A stretch of DNA of 64,000 bases from Mucilaginibacter agri (lineage in GTDB: Bacteria; Bacteroidota; Bacteroidia; Sphingobacteriales; Sphingobacteriaceae): the NCBI RefSeq assembly GCF_009928685.1, contig NZ_WWEO01000042.1, positions 558,001 to 622,000 on the forward strand, given 5' to 3'. The position numbers were made by a program, and so were the translations under genes. The notes beneath the pieces are model-generated. The model did not search any database. It was not told the origin of the DNA and was given only the letters and a program-made list of their open reading frames with translations. This document shows, in pieces, positions 43,497 to 51,023 of this stretch (the first letter of the stretch is position 1; each line of letters begins with the position of its first letter).

Positions 43497-44585
43497 TTAC
43501 ATTAAGAAACCACCACCAAGCAAGTCGTTTCCTTCGTAAAACACTGCCGATTGGCCCGGAGCAACACCCGATACGTTATGCAGGAAGTCTACTTTCATAT
43601 GGTCGCCCATTTGCTGAATCACACTTTCGGCACCCGCATCTTTATAGCGGATTTTGGTAACCGCTTCTAAAGGTTGGTGTATGTTTTCGTATTTAATAAG
43701 GTTAAGATTCTTAACCCAGGCTTGTTTACGTTCTAATTCGTTTTGCGTACCTAGTACCACGGTATTGGTAGCAGGCTCAATACGGGTAACAAACATTGGT
43801 TGACCCAATGCAATGCCTAAGCCCTTGCGCTGGCCGATAGTATAAAAAGGGTAGCCCTGATGTTTGCCAACTACAGTACCGTCTTCTAAAACAAAGTTTC
43901 CGCCGCCTACACGTTCGTCCAGGTCTTCAACCTTGTGGCGTAAAAATGCACGGTAGTCGTTGTCAGGCACAAAACAAATTTCGTAGCTCTCGCTTTTATG
44001 CGCCAATTCTAATTGGCCCATATCCAAAGCCATCTGACGAATCTCGGCCTTTGTAAAACTACCTAACGGGAATTTGGTGCGAGCCAGGTTTTGTTGCGAT
44101 ACACCCCAAAGCACGTAAGACTGATCTTTGTTTTCGTCGCGGCCTTTTGATATTACGTAACGGCCGTTATCATGCTGACGGATATTTGCATAGTGGCCCG
44201 TAGCAATAAATTCGCAATCGAGTTTATCGGCACGTTTCAGTAGAGCATCCCATTTAATATGGGTGTTACATAAAACGCATGGGTTAGGGGTACGGCCGGC
44301 AAGATATTCGTCAACAAAATTGTCGATCACAAAATCACCAAACTCGTTGCGGATGTCCAATATATAATGAGGGAAGCCATAGCCAACAGCTAAAGCGCGG
44401 GCATCATTAATACTATCCAGACTGCAACAGCCAGTTTCTTTGCTGCTACCGCCAGATGAGGCATAATCCCAGGTTTTCATGGTAAGCCCGATAACTTCGT
44501 AGCCCTGTTCATGCAACATCACCGATGCTACCGAACTATCAACTCCACCACTCATGGCTACTAAAATTCTTCCGTGCTTACTCAT
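43497..44585 (-). CDS. mnmA: tRNA 2-thiouridine(34) synthase MnmA
   Basis: The ATG at 44585 (MSKHGRILVAMSGGVDSS) gives 362 residues; five extra N-terminal residues from an upstream start are possible. It has the PP-loop SGGVDSSVASV near residue 14, the first catalytic cysteine in NPCVLCNTHIKW near 105, the DKDQSYVLW-like NKDQSYVLWGVS near 150 and the second cysteine in SYEICFVPD near 205. It thiolates the wobble uridine of tRNA-Lys, -Glu and -Gln. It is monocistronic, with a long upstream region that holds a leftward terminator-like hairpin. Confidence 0.95.
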   Translation of the reverse strand: MSKHGRILVAMSGGVDSSVASVMLHEQGYEVIGLTMKTWDYASSGGSSKETGCCSLDSINDARALAVGYGFPHYILDIRNEFGDFVIDNFVDEYLAGRTPNPCVLCNTHIKWDALLKRADKLDCEFIATGHYANIRQHDNGRYVISKGRDENKDQSYVLWGVSQQNLARTKFPLGSFTKAEIRQMALDMGQLELAHKSESYEICFVPDNDYRAFLRHKVEDLDERVGGGNFVLEDGTVVGKHQGYPFYTIGQRKGLGIALGQPMFVTRIEPATNTVVLGTQNELERKQAWVKNLNLIKYENIHQPLEAVTKIRYKDAGAESVIQQMGDHMKVDFLHNVSGVAPGQSAVFYEGNDLLGGGFLM

Positions 44586-44932
44586 AATAATAAAGTGCAA
44601 AAGTAAGGGTTTTAAAACGCAATAGTACTATCACACCGTCAGTATGAGGTAAAAACGTATTAATGTAAAGTTGACGTTTAATTAGTTCGGTTGGCTTATT
44701 TAGGAAGAATTTTATATAAAAAAGGGTGTTTTTCACCCTTGACTGGTAAAAAAACGAATATTAAAATTCACTTAAACTTCACTATTTGGTTACAATGTTT
44801 GTAAGAAAAACAGATATACCGAGGTGCTTTATACAAAGCAGTTTCGAAAATGTTTAATTTATTACAAAAATGATTTTATCTATTGTTGCGTGTTTGCCAT
44901 GCCAATATATTTGAAATAAGACCTCCAAATAA
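44586..44932. other. Intergenic region upstream of mnmA
   Basis: These 347 bases between mnmA and the small ORF at 44933 are strongly A+T-rich. Apart from the leftward hairpin at 44717-44740 and a short palindrome CTTTATACAAAG near 44829, I see no gene or RNA structure. They should hold the mnmA promoter and that of the small ORF. Confidence 0.5.
44717..44740 (-). terminator. Leftward terminator-like hairpin in the mnmA leader
   Basis: AAGGGTG (44722-44728) and CACCCTT (44734-44740) form a seven-base perfect stem around T5. Read on the minus strand the stem is followed by TTTTTATATAAAA, a good U-run. No minus-strand gene ends here, so it may be an attenuator in a long mnmA leader or the end of an unannotated minus-strand RNA. 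Confidence 0.55.
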
Positions 44933-45028
44933 ATGAAAACTATTGTTTCACTAACTATCGAACAAAAACTGCAGTACATCATACTGGCAACCATTGTTTG
45001 CGTTGCCGTGGTTCATTACTTCGTATAA
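44933..45028 (+). CDS. Small single-pass membrane peptide (31 residues)
   Basis: The frame ATG-44933 to TAA-45028 encodes MKTIVSLTIEQKLQYIILAT and then IVCVAVVHYFV. A polar N-terminus (LTIEQKLQ) is followed by a 15-17 residue hydrophobic helix (YIILATIVCVAVVHYFV), the typical shape of a small membrane peptide. A clear rightward terminator begins 24 bases after the stop, and no other plus-strand gene could use it. No family is recognised. This is too short for ordinary gene calling. Confidence 0.6.
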   Translation: MKTIVSLTIEQKLQYIILATIVCVAVVHYFV

Positions 45029-45052
45029 GTAATGTTGCAATAAAAATTACTA

Positions 45053-45082
45053 AGGTGTCCACCCTAATGGACGCCTTTTTTT
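45053..45082 (+). terminator. Rho-independent terminator after the small membrane peptide gene
   Basis: AGGTGTCC (45053-45060) and GGACGCCT (45069-45076), with one G-T pair, is followed by a T7 run. The upstream plus-strand sequence contains only the 31-residue frame, so this is direct support for a small transcript. Confidence 0.85.
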
Positions 45083-45170
45083 ATGATGCAAGTTTCGATA
45101 CTCTCTACGTAAAAAATTAAGTATTTGTTTAGATAAGTTTTAATATTGTAAAAATTAAAACCGATTTTAA

Positions 45171-45635
45171 ATGAATACTCCCGACCAAAATTTTGAAGCT
45201 TTAGGACTCGAATTGCCACCCGCACCTTCACCCCTTGGTGTTTACAAACCCTGTTTGGTTGATGGCAAATATCTATACCTGTCGGGCCATGGAACCGTGC
45301 AGAATGACGGTAGCCTCATAATAGGTCGCGTGGGTGAAGATATGGATATGGAAGAGGCCAAATTAGCCGCGCAACAAGTAGGCTTAGCTATGCTGGCAAC
45401 CATCAAGAAAAATATCGGCAGTTTTGACAAGGTAAAACGGGTAATTAAAGTATTGGGTATGGTTAATTGCGTGCCCGAGTTTGAAAGGCACCCTTACGTT
45501 ATAAACGGTTGCAGCGAGCTGTTTGCCAAAGTTTGGGGCACCGAGAATGGCATAGGTGTTCGGAGCGCGGTAGGCATGGGCTCATTACCAGATAATATCC
45601 CTGTTGAAGTGGAAGCTCTATTTGAATTAGCATAA
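45171..45635 (+). CDS. RidA-family protein (enamine/imine deaminase-like)
   Basis: The 154-residue product has the YjgF/RidA fold pattern: PSPLGVYKPCLVDGKYLYLSGHG, then DMEEAKLAAQQVGLAMLATIKK and GVRSAVGMGSLPDNIPVEVEALFEL. The arginine in GVRSAVG near residue 133 corresponds to the substrate-binding arginine of the family. RidA proteins hydrolyse reactive enamines such as 2-aminoacrylate released by PLP enzymes. The PLP enzyme encoded 14 bases downstream could be the source. It is the first gene of a three-gene operon. Confidence 0.88.
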   Translation: MNTPDQNFEALGLELPPAPSPLGVYKPCLVDGKYLYLSGHGTVQNDGSLIIGRVGEDMDMEEAKLAAQQVGLAMLATIKKNIGSFDKVKRVIKVLGMVNCVPEFERHPYVINGCSELFAKVWGTENGIGVRSAVGMGSLPDNIPVEVEALFELA

Positions 45636-45649
45636 TTACTTATGCCTCA

Positions 45650-46756
45650 ATGAATTGGTACGAAGTTAAGGACGTAGATCAGCTGGATTCGCCGGCGTTG
45701 GTGGTTTATCCGGACAGGGTGAGGCATAACATCGCGTTGGCAATAAATATGGCTGGCGATGTTTCGCGCTTGCGGCCGCATATTAAAACGCATAAGAATA
45801 AGCATGCCGCCCTGCTTCAGATAGAAGCGGGGATCAGTAAATTTAAGTGCGCCACAATTGCGGAAGCAGAAATACTGGGCATGTGTAAGGCGCCAGACGT
45901 TTTGCTTGCCTATCAGCCGGTTGGCCCCAAACTGAAGCGGTTTATAAGTATCATAGAGAAATATCCGGACACGCAGTATGCATGTTTGGTTGATAACCTT
46001 GCGGAAGCGGAAGCTATTTCGGTTGAAGCCTTGGTGCATGATATACAAATACCAGTTTATGTAGATCTGAACGTCGGCATGAACCGAACGGGGATTGCTC
46101 CGGGTGAGAAGGCTCAAAACCTTTATTTAACTGCTAATACGTTAAAAGGAGTAAAACCTGTAGGCCTCCATGCTTACGATGGCCATATCCACGAAGCGGA
46201 TCTCGATATGCGGAACATGAAAAGTGAAGTCATCATTGCAGCCGTTAGAAAGTTGCAGGCTGATATTGTGAACGCTGGGGCAGATAAACCCGTTGTCATC
46301 GCAGGTGGCTCGCCAACGTTTCCGTTTTATGCAGCTCAGCCCGATGTAGAATGCAGTCCCGGTACTTTTGTTTATTGGGATGCCGGTTACCAGGAAGCTT
46401 TTGCAGAGCAACAATTTTTGCCGGCAGCTTTGGTGGTTACCCGGGTAGTGTCTTTGCCCGATGAAACGAAAGTTTGTTTGGATTTGGGGCATAAATCGGT
46501 GGCATCAGAAAGTCCGTTGGACAAGCGTGTACGTTTCTTAAATGCAGCCGGGTTAGCACCTGTAAGCCAAAGCGAGGAGCATCTGGTGATGGAAGCGGGT
46601 GCGGGGCATCATTACAAACCGGGCGATGTGCTATACGGCGTACCATATCACATTTGCCCAACAGTGGCCGTTTACGAACGTGCTATCACCATCGAAAATA
46701 ATCAGATAACAGGCGAGTGGCTCAACGAAGCCCGCGACCGTAAAATAACCGTTTAA
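45650..46756 (+). CDS. PLP fold-type III D-serine dehydratase / D-threonine aldolase-like enzyme
   Basis: The 368-residue product has an alanine-racemase-type TIM barrel (DSPALVVYPDRVRHNI) with the PLP lysine in RPHIKTHK (K46). The C-terminal beta domain has GAGHHYKPGDVLYGVPYHIC, where the histidine and cysteine of PYHIC match the zinc-ligand pair of DSD1-type D-serine dehydratases. D-threonine aldolases share this architecture, so substrate and reaction (dehydration or retro-aldol) are not settled. Its stop overlaps the start of the M19 dipeptidase gene by one base, and RidA lies 14 bases upstream. Confidence 0.85.
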   Translation: MNWYEVKDVDQLDSPALVVYPDRVRHNIALAINMAGDVSRLRPHIKTHKNKHAALLQIEAGISKFKCATIAEAEILGMCKAPDVLLAYQPVGPKLKRFISIIEKYPDTQYACLVDNLAEAEAISVEALVHDIQIPVYVDLNVGMNRTGIAPGEKAQNLYLTANTLKGVKPVGLHAYDGHIHEADLDMRNMKSEVIIAAVRKLQADIVNAGADKPVVIAGGSPTFPFYAAQPDVECSPGTFVYWDAGYQEAFAEQQFLPAALVVTRVVSLPDETKVCLDLGHKSVASESPLDKRVRFLNAAGLAPVSQSEEHLVMEAGAGHHYKPGDVLYGVPYHICPTVAVYERAITIENNQITGEWLNEARDRKITV

Positions 46757-47826
46757 TGTTTGTAGTAGACGCCCACCTCGACTTGAGTATGAACGCCATG
46801 GAATGGAACCGCGATTTGCGGCTGCCCGTTTCGGCCATTAACAAACGTGAGCAAGGTTTAGCCGATAAACCAGATCGTGCCAAGGCAACCGTGTCACTAC
46901 CCGAGTTGCGGAAAGGCAACATTGGCTTGGTAGTAGCTACGCAGATAGCTCGCTTTGTGGCTCCCGGAAATAACCTTCCCGGTTGGCACTCACCGCAACA
47001 GGCCTGGGCGCAAACGCAGGGGCAGGTGGCTTGGTATAAAGCCATGGAAGCCGCCGGTGAAATGGTGCAGGTAAACAACCTCGAAACCCTTGAAGACCAC
47101 GTAATGCTTTGGAACGATGGCCAACCAAACGAGCATAAACCCATCGGATATATCCTGAGTTTGGAAGGTGCCGATTCTATAATCGATGTTAGCTATCTCG
47201 AAACGGCCTGGCGCTATGGACTGCGTGCGGTTGGCCCTGCGCATTATGGGCCAGGCAGGTACGCGCAAGGTACAGATGCCACAGGTTTTATGGGCGAATC
47301 CGGCCATGCTTTGCTAAGGGAAATGGAAAGGCTTAACATCATCCTCGATGCTACGCACTTGTGCGACGATAGCTTTTGGGAAGCTTTAGACCATTTCAAC
47401 GGCCATGTTTGGGCCAGCCACAATAACTGCCGGGCATTGGTTAACCATAACCGCCAATACAGCGACGAACAGATTAAGGCGCTTATTAGCAGGGGCGCAG
47501 TTATAGGGGCTGCATTAGATGCCTGGATGATGGTGCCTAATTGGGTTAGGGGGGTATCTACACCTCAGGGCATGAATTGCAATCTCGAAGTGGCCGTAAA
47601 TCATATCGATCATATTTGCCAGTTGGCAGGTAACACACTCCACGTAGGTATGGGAACCGACCTCGATGGCGCGTTTGGCCGCGAGCAGTGCCCGTATGAT
47701 CTGGAAGATATTAGCGACCTGCAGAAATTTATCGCATTGTTCGAAAAACGGGGATATAGCCATGCCGACATCCAGAATATGATGCACGGAAACTGGCTTC
47801 GGTTTTTACGAAAAGCCTGGGCTTAA
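46756..47826 (+). CDS. Membrane dipeptidase-like protein (peptidase M19)
   Basis: The 356-residue TIM-barrel metalloenzyme has the zinc-site motifs VVDAHLDLSM at the start, SLEGADSI near residue 135, DATHLCDDSFW near 197, ASHNNCRALVNHNRQ near 217 and GTDLDGAFG near 300. M19 enzymes cleave dipeptides and tolerate a D-residue at the C-terminal position, unlike most peptidases. There is no signal peptide, so it is cytoplasmic. TAATG overlap with the preceding gene shows translational coupling. A 10-base hairpin follows at 47839. Confidence 0.9.
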   Translation: MFVVDAHLDLSMNAMEWNRDLRLPVSAINKREQGLADKPDRAKATVSLPELRKGNIGLVVATQIARFVAPGNNLPGWHSPQQAWAQTQGQVAWYKAMEAAGEMVQVNNLETLEDHVMLWNDGQPNEHKPIGYILSLEGADSIIDVSYLETAWRYGLRAVGPAHYGPGRYAQGTDATGFMGESGHALLREMERLNIILDATHLCDDSFWEALDHFNGHVWASHNNCRALVNHNRQYSDEQIKALISRGAVIGAALDAWMMVPNWVRGVSTPQGMNCNLEVAVNHIDHICQLAGNTLHVGMGTDLDGAFGREQCPYDLEDISDLQKFIALFEKRGYSHADIQNMMHGNWLRFLRKAWA

Positions 47827-48148
47827 ACAAGCCGCCGGGTGGTGCATGGTGCAAAGTTCCACATGCACCACTGTGTTCCTACTTAAAAGTCATTTTTTAA
47901 GATTGTCGTTATCTATCTATTTGGTAGTTAGTAAGATAATTGTAATTGGTTATTCTGGTAAAACTGGTCGTGCACCAGTTTTAGAGACTTAAAAGTCATT
48001 TTCGGTGTCAATGTTCTGCCAGTAGAAAATTTTGTTATGGCCTGATTCTCTCTTTTGCTGACGGAGGAAGAATCTTCTTTATTAGAAAAGTATAGCTTAG
48101 AAGACTCTTCACTGTCGTTCAGAATGACAAGAAGTTTAAAGACCTCCT
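47827..48148. repeat. Intergenic region rich in inverted and direct repeats
   Basis: Between the M19 gene and the SGNH gene, 322 bases contain a hairpin GTGGTGCATG/CATGCACCAC (47839-47848, 47862-47871), a perfect 10-base inverted repeat TAAAACTGGT/ACCAGTTTTA (47959-47968, 47974-47983), the 16-base word ACTTAAAAGTCATTTT twice (47881-47896, 47987-48002) and the repeat described at 48067. A leftward frame across it (47928-48185) is not believable as a gene. Confidence 0.75.
48067..48128. repeat. Interspersed repeat with GTTCAGAATGAC terminus
   Basis: GAAGAATCTTCT (48067-48078) and AGAAGACTCTTC (48099-48110) are reverse complements with one mismatch. The sequence ends with GTTCAGAATGAC (48117-48128), whose reverse complement GTCATTCTGAAC differs by one base from the GTCATGCTGAAC at 33631. 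It resembles a repeat type that I recall as common in Bacteroidota genomes. Confidence 0.7.
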
Positions 48149-48832
48149 TTATAAATAACCCATTTTCTTCAGGTACGCAGCCCAAACTACATAAGCCTCT
48201 GGTTTAAGGTGCAACCCCTCAATAGTGTATTTACTATCCAGACGGCCTTCGCTATTCAAAAATAAGGAGTGGATGTTTACAAAGGTGTATTTGCCAACAG
48301 TAGCATTAGCTTTAAGCAATTTGTTAACGCTGATCACATGCTCCTGCTTATCGTAATGTTGAGGGAAACGATCGTGGGTTGGGTCGAGGGGTAAAATGCT
48401 TTGTACGTAGATTTGGGTAGCAGGACTTTGCGCGTGGATGATGTTCACAATCTTGAGGTAATTGTCGGCAATTACCGCATCCGGAATATCTTTGCCTATG
48501 TCATTAATACCCAGTAAGATGAATAACTTTGACGGTTTTCTGCGCACAATATCATTCAGCCTTTTCAATACGCCGAAGGTGATATCACCTCCGATACCTC
48601 TGTTTACAATGGTAGTATCATTCAGTACCTTTTTCCAGTCGCCCATTTCGGTAATACTGTTGCCGAGGAAAATTACGTGGCCGGTGGTAACAGGTTCCTT
48701 CGCAAAAACGTCCAGGCGCTGTTGGGTATGTTCGGGAATAAAGGGGATGGTATCGAACACATTTTGGTTGGTAACTTTAGTCTGCGCACTTGCCAGCATA
48801 GGCAAAAGCAAAAGAATTAACACGTATTTCAT
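48149..48832 (-). CDS. Exported SGNH/GDSL-type hydrolase
   Basis: The 227-residue product has a signal peptide (VLILLLLPMLASAQ) and the SGNH blocks: I with the nucleophile serine in FLGNSITEMGDW near residue 55, II in NRGIGGDIT near 78, III in LLGINDIGKD near 108 and V in TIEGLHL near 209. Block V usually reads DGLH; here the acid position is glutamate (EGLH), confirmed in the DNA. The GNSIT group includes sialate and acyl esterases that act on glycans. It is likely a periplasmic esterase. It is monocistronic. Confidence 0.85.
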   Translation of the reverse strand: MKYVLILLLLPMLASAQTKVTNQNVFDTIPFIPEHTQQRLDVFAKEPVTTGHVIFLGNSITEMGDWKKVLNDTTIVNRGIGGDITFGVLKRLNDIVRRKPSKLFILLGINDIGKDIPDAVIADNYLKIVNIIHAQSPATQIYVQSILPLDPTHDRFPQHYDKQEHVISVNKLLKANATVGKYTFVNIHSLFLNSEGRLDSKYTIEGLHLKPEAYVVWAAYLKKMGYL

Positions 48833-48884
48833 AACTCGTTTATAAATTGCGACACAATATACATACTACTATTATCGAAAACCA

Positions 48885-49736
48885 ATGCTTATGAAGTGTA
48901 TTCCAAAAATCGTTTTCATGGCCCTTTTATTTATTTGTGTAGGCCAATTGGCTAATGCACAGAAAATTATTGTAGCCACCTTTAACCTGAGATACGATAA
49001 CCCGCGCGATACCGGCAATCTTTGGGTAAACCGTAAACAGGCTGCCACCGATCTCATCCGTTTTCACGAATTCGATTTATTCGGTACGCAGGAAGGGTTA
49101 TTAAATCAACTGAACGATATTAACACTGCCCTGCCCGAATACAGCCGTTATGGTGCGGGCCGCGACGATGGCAAGGATGCGGGTGAACACTCGGCCATAT
49201 TTTATAAAACAGATCGGTTTAAGTTATTGGATAAAGGCGATTTCTGGCTTTCACAAACACCCGAAAAACCTTCTTTAGGCTGGGATGCCACCTGCTGCAA
49301 CCGCATCTGTACCTGGGTTTATTTGCAGGATAAACAGTCGGGTAAAAAGTTCTGGTACTTTAATGTTCATTACGATCACCAGGGTGTGGTAGCCCGCGAA
49401 GAAAGCAGCAAGCTTATTCTGCAAAAAATAAAGACAATAGCAGGCAACGGAATGGTATTATTAACCGGCGATTTCAACGGCGATTACACCACCGTCTGCT
49501 ATCAACGCATCGCCAATTCGGGCGTATTGAAAGACACGCATGGGGAGGCAAAACACGCGTACGACAATAACACGTCATTTAACGATTTCGGTAAGCAACT
49601 GCAGGACAAAGAGATCATCGACCATATTTTCACCACCAAACAATTTACTGTTAAACGCTGGGGGATTTTGACAGATAGCTATCACGGCAAGTACCCGTCA
49701 GATCATTTTCCGGTTATGGCGGAGTTGAGTTATTAG
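48885..49736 (+). CDS. Exported endonuclease/exonuclease/phosphatase-family protein
   Basis: The 283-residue product has a signal peptide (FMALLFICVGQLANAQ) and the EEP fold motifs: ATFNLRYDNPRDTG near residue 30, DLFGTQEGLLNQL near 66, YFNVHYDHQG near 160, TGDFNGDY near 194 and YPSDHFPVMAEL at the C-terminus. The metal-binding Asn, Glu, Asp and His residues are all present. Exported members act as phosphodiesterases or sphingomyelinase-like enzymes in the envelope; the substrate is unknown. The ATG at 48891 is an alternative start. Confidence 0.85.
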   Translation: MLMKCIPKIVFMALLFICVGQLANAQKIIVATFNLRYDNPRDTGNLWVNRKQAATDLIRFHEFDLFGTQEGLLNQLNDINTALPEYSRYGAGRDDGKDAGEHSAIFYKTDRFKLLDKGDFWLSQTPEKPSLGWDATCCNRICTWVYLQDKQSGKKFWYFNVHYDHQGVVAREESSKLILQKIKTIAGNGMVLLTGDFNGDYTTVCYQRIANSGVLKDTHGEAKHAYDNNTSFNDFGKQLQDKEIIDHIFTTKQFTVKRWGILTDSYHGKYPSDHFPVMAELSY

Positions 49737-49744
49737 GTACCTAA

Positions 49745-49768
49745 CCATTCCGATGGCAGTCGGGATGG
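49745..49768. terminator. Hairpin after the EEP gene
   Basis: CCATTCCGA (49745-49753) and TCGGGATGG (49760-49768) pair with one G-T and a six-base loop. There is no clear T-run, so it is a weak terminator or part of an interspersed repeat. The rest of 49737-49960 holds nothing else I can name. Confidence 0.4.
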
Positions 49769-49960
49769 TAACGGAAGGAGGGCTTTTAACTTTACAAATA
49801 ACACACCCCATGAATGGCAGTGCACATTGCATTGTCAGTGCTTCCCCTCTCGAGAGAGAATTTGTGGTGCGGTGAAAAATATCGGTGGCTTTAATTGGGG
49901 GGGCACTTTTCGCTAAAGAAAATTTCAGACCCCCAACGTTGTCATCGCACCAGTTAAACC

Positions 49961-50254
49961 TTATAAAGTCTTCAACTTCTGCATAAAAGGCTTAAACGCA
50001 GGTAGCAGGTCGCTAAATAATGGGTTGTCACGGTTTTTGAGCATTACCTCGCTAAACAATTTTAATCCAAGGGCAAATTCCGCTGCCGCGGCAGGGTCGT
50101 TAAATGGATCCTTTTGTTGGATGCGTTCTATAATGCCGAAGATCTCGTCGTGGTTTTCAAAGCTAATGTCTATTGGCGTTTTATCGCCGGGGTCGCCGTT
50201 AGCGTATGATATTTGGGTTAGTACTAAATTGTATTTATTTGCTCGTGTAGCCAT
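49961..50254 (-). CDS. DUF3861-like small protein
   Basis: The 97-residue product has the pattern of DUF3861: an opening beta region (NKYNLVLTQISYANGD), then ISFENHDEIFGIIERIQQKD and a helical C-terminus (EFALGLKLFSEVMLKN). It is cytoplasmic and has no known activity. It lies 100 bases downstream of a TetR gene on the same strand and may be co-transcribed with it. The family assignment is by motif memory only. Confidence 0.6.
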   Translation of the reverse strand: MATRANKYNLVLTQISYANGDPGDKTPIDISFENHDEIFGIIERIQQKDPFNDPAAAAEFALGLKLFSEVMLKNRDNPLFSDLLPAFKPFMQKLKTL

Positions 50255-50354
50255 GTCGTTTTTTGTTTATATCATAACGTCCCGGTCCGGGCTTTTAATA
50301 CAATTTCAGCTACTGAATATTCCTGCTTTTGGTCGGTGTTGTCACCGTACCAGT

Positions 50355-50969
50355 CTATTGAATCCCGAGCATCTGCTTAATCCAGATAGGGATCAAACGC
50401 TTACGATCTTCAATCAAGCGGTTAAATTGTTCGTTATCTATCGTATTTGATTTAATAACTACCTCACGGCTAAAGAAAGGGAAAATGGTCATACTCATAA
50501 TATTCATCATAATATGCACATGGTCAAAATCAAAATTGCCTTCTGCCTTAAGATCCAGTATCTGTTTGGCAAAAACAGACTTTTGCATGTTCAGGATATT
50601 GGTAACCATAGACGATTGTATGGCCCCAGACATTACCTCATTCACCATAAATAAGGGGAAGTCGAGGTTCTGACTAATCATATCAATATAATGCCTTACA
50701 AGTAATTCTATTTTTTCGGACAGGGTAGTGGATGGATTGTTAACCACGGGCTGTATCTGATCAAACAGCTGTTGTACTGTCTCGGTCATGATTAACTCGA
50801 ACAATTTCTCCTTGCTGCGGAAATAGTAATTAACCAGCGAAAGGTTAATATCGGCCTCGGCAGAAATATCGCGCACTGTTGTAGCCGCAAAGCCTTTGCG
50901 CGTAAATACAGCCTTGGCTGCTGCCTTAATCTTATCTTCCGTGCTGATCTCTACTGTCGAACTCATCAT
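50355..50969 (-). CDS. TetR/AcrR-family transcriptional regulator
   Basis: The 204-residue product has an N-terminal helix-turn-helix (KAAAKAVFTRKGFAATTVRD, ISAEADINLSLVNYYFRSKE) at about residues 12-50 and a helical ligand domain. The start could be either of two adjacent ATGs (50969, 50966). A perfect 13-base inverted repeat lies directly upstream at 50973-51014 and could be its operator. The gene follows a DHA2 drug-pump gene by 54 bases on the same strand, so it probably controls that pump. Confidence 0.87.
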   Translation of the reverse strand: MMSSTVEISTEDKIKAAAKAVFTRKGFAATTVRDISAEADINLSLVNYYFRSKEKLFELIMTETVQQLFDQIQPVVNNPSTTLSEKIELLVRHYIDMISQNLDFPLFMVNEVMSGAIQSSMVTNILNMQKSVFAKQILDLKAEGNFDFDHVHIMMNIMSMTIFPFFSREVVIKSNTIDNEQFNRLIEDRKRLIPIWIKQMLGIQ

Positions 50970-50972
50970 TAT

Positions 50973-51014
50973 CGTAATTATCTCCCAAATTTATGATTTG
51001 TGGAGATAATTACG
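50973..51014. promoter_or_regulatory. Perfect 13-base inverted repeat between pump and TetR genes
   Basis: CGTAATTATCTCC (50973-50985) and GGAGATAATTACG (51002-51014) are exact reverse complements with 16 bases between. It starts four bases before the TetR start codon and ends nine bases before the pump stop codon. It could be the TetR operator, or an RNA hairpin that covers the ribosome-binding region. Confidence 0.7.
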
Positions 51015-51023
51015 GCTTTAAGT

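Noticed and set aside
47928..48185. Minus-strand 85-residue frame downstream of the SGNH gene
   Set aside because: It spans the interspersed repeat and overlaps the SGNH C-terminus.
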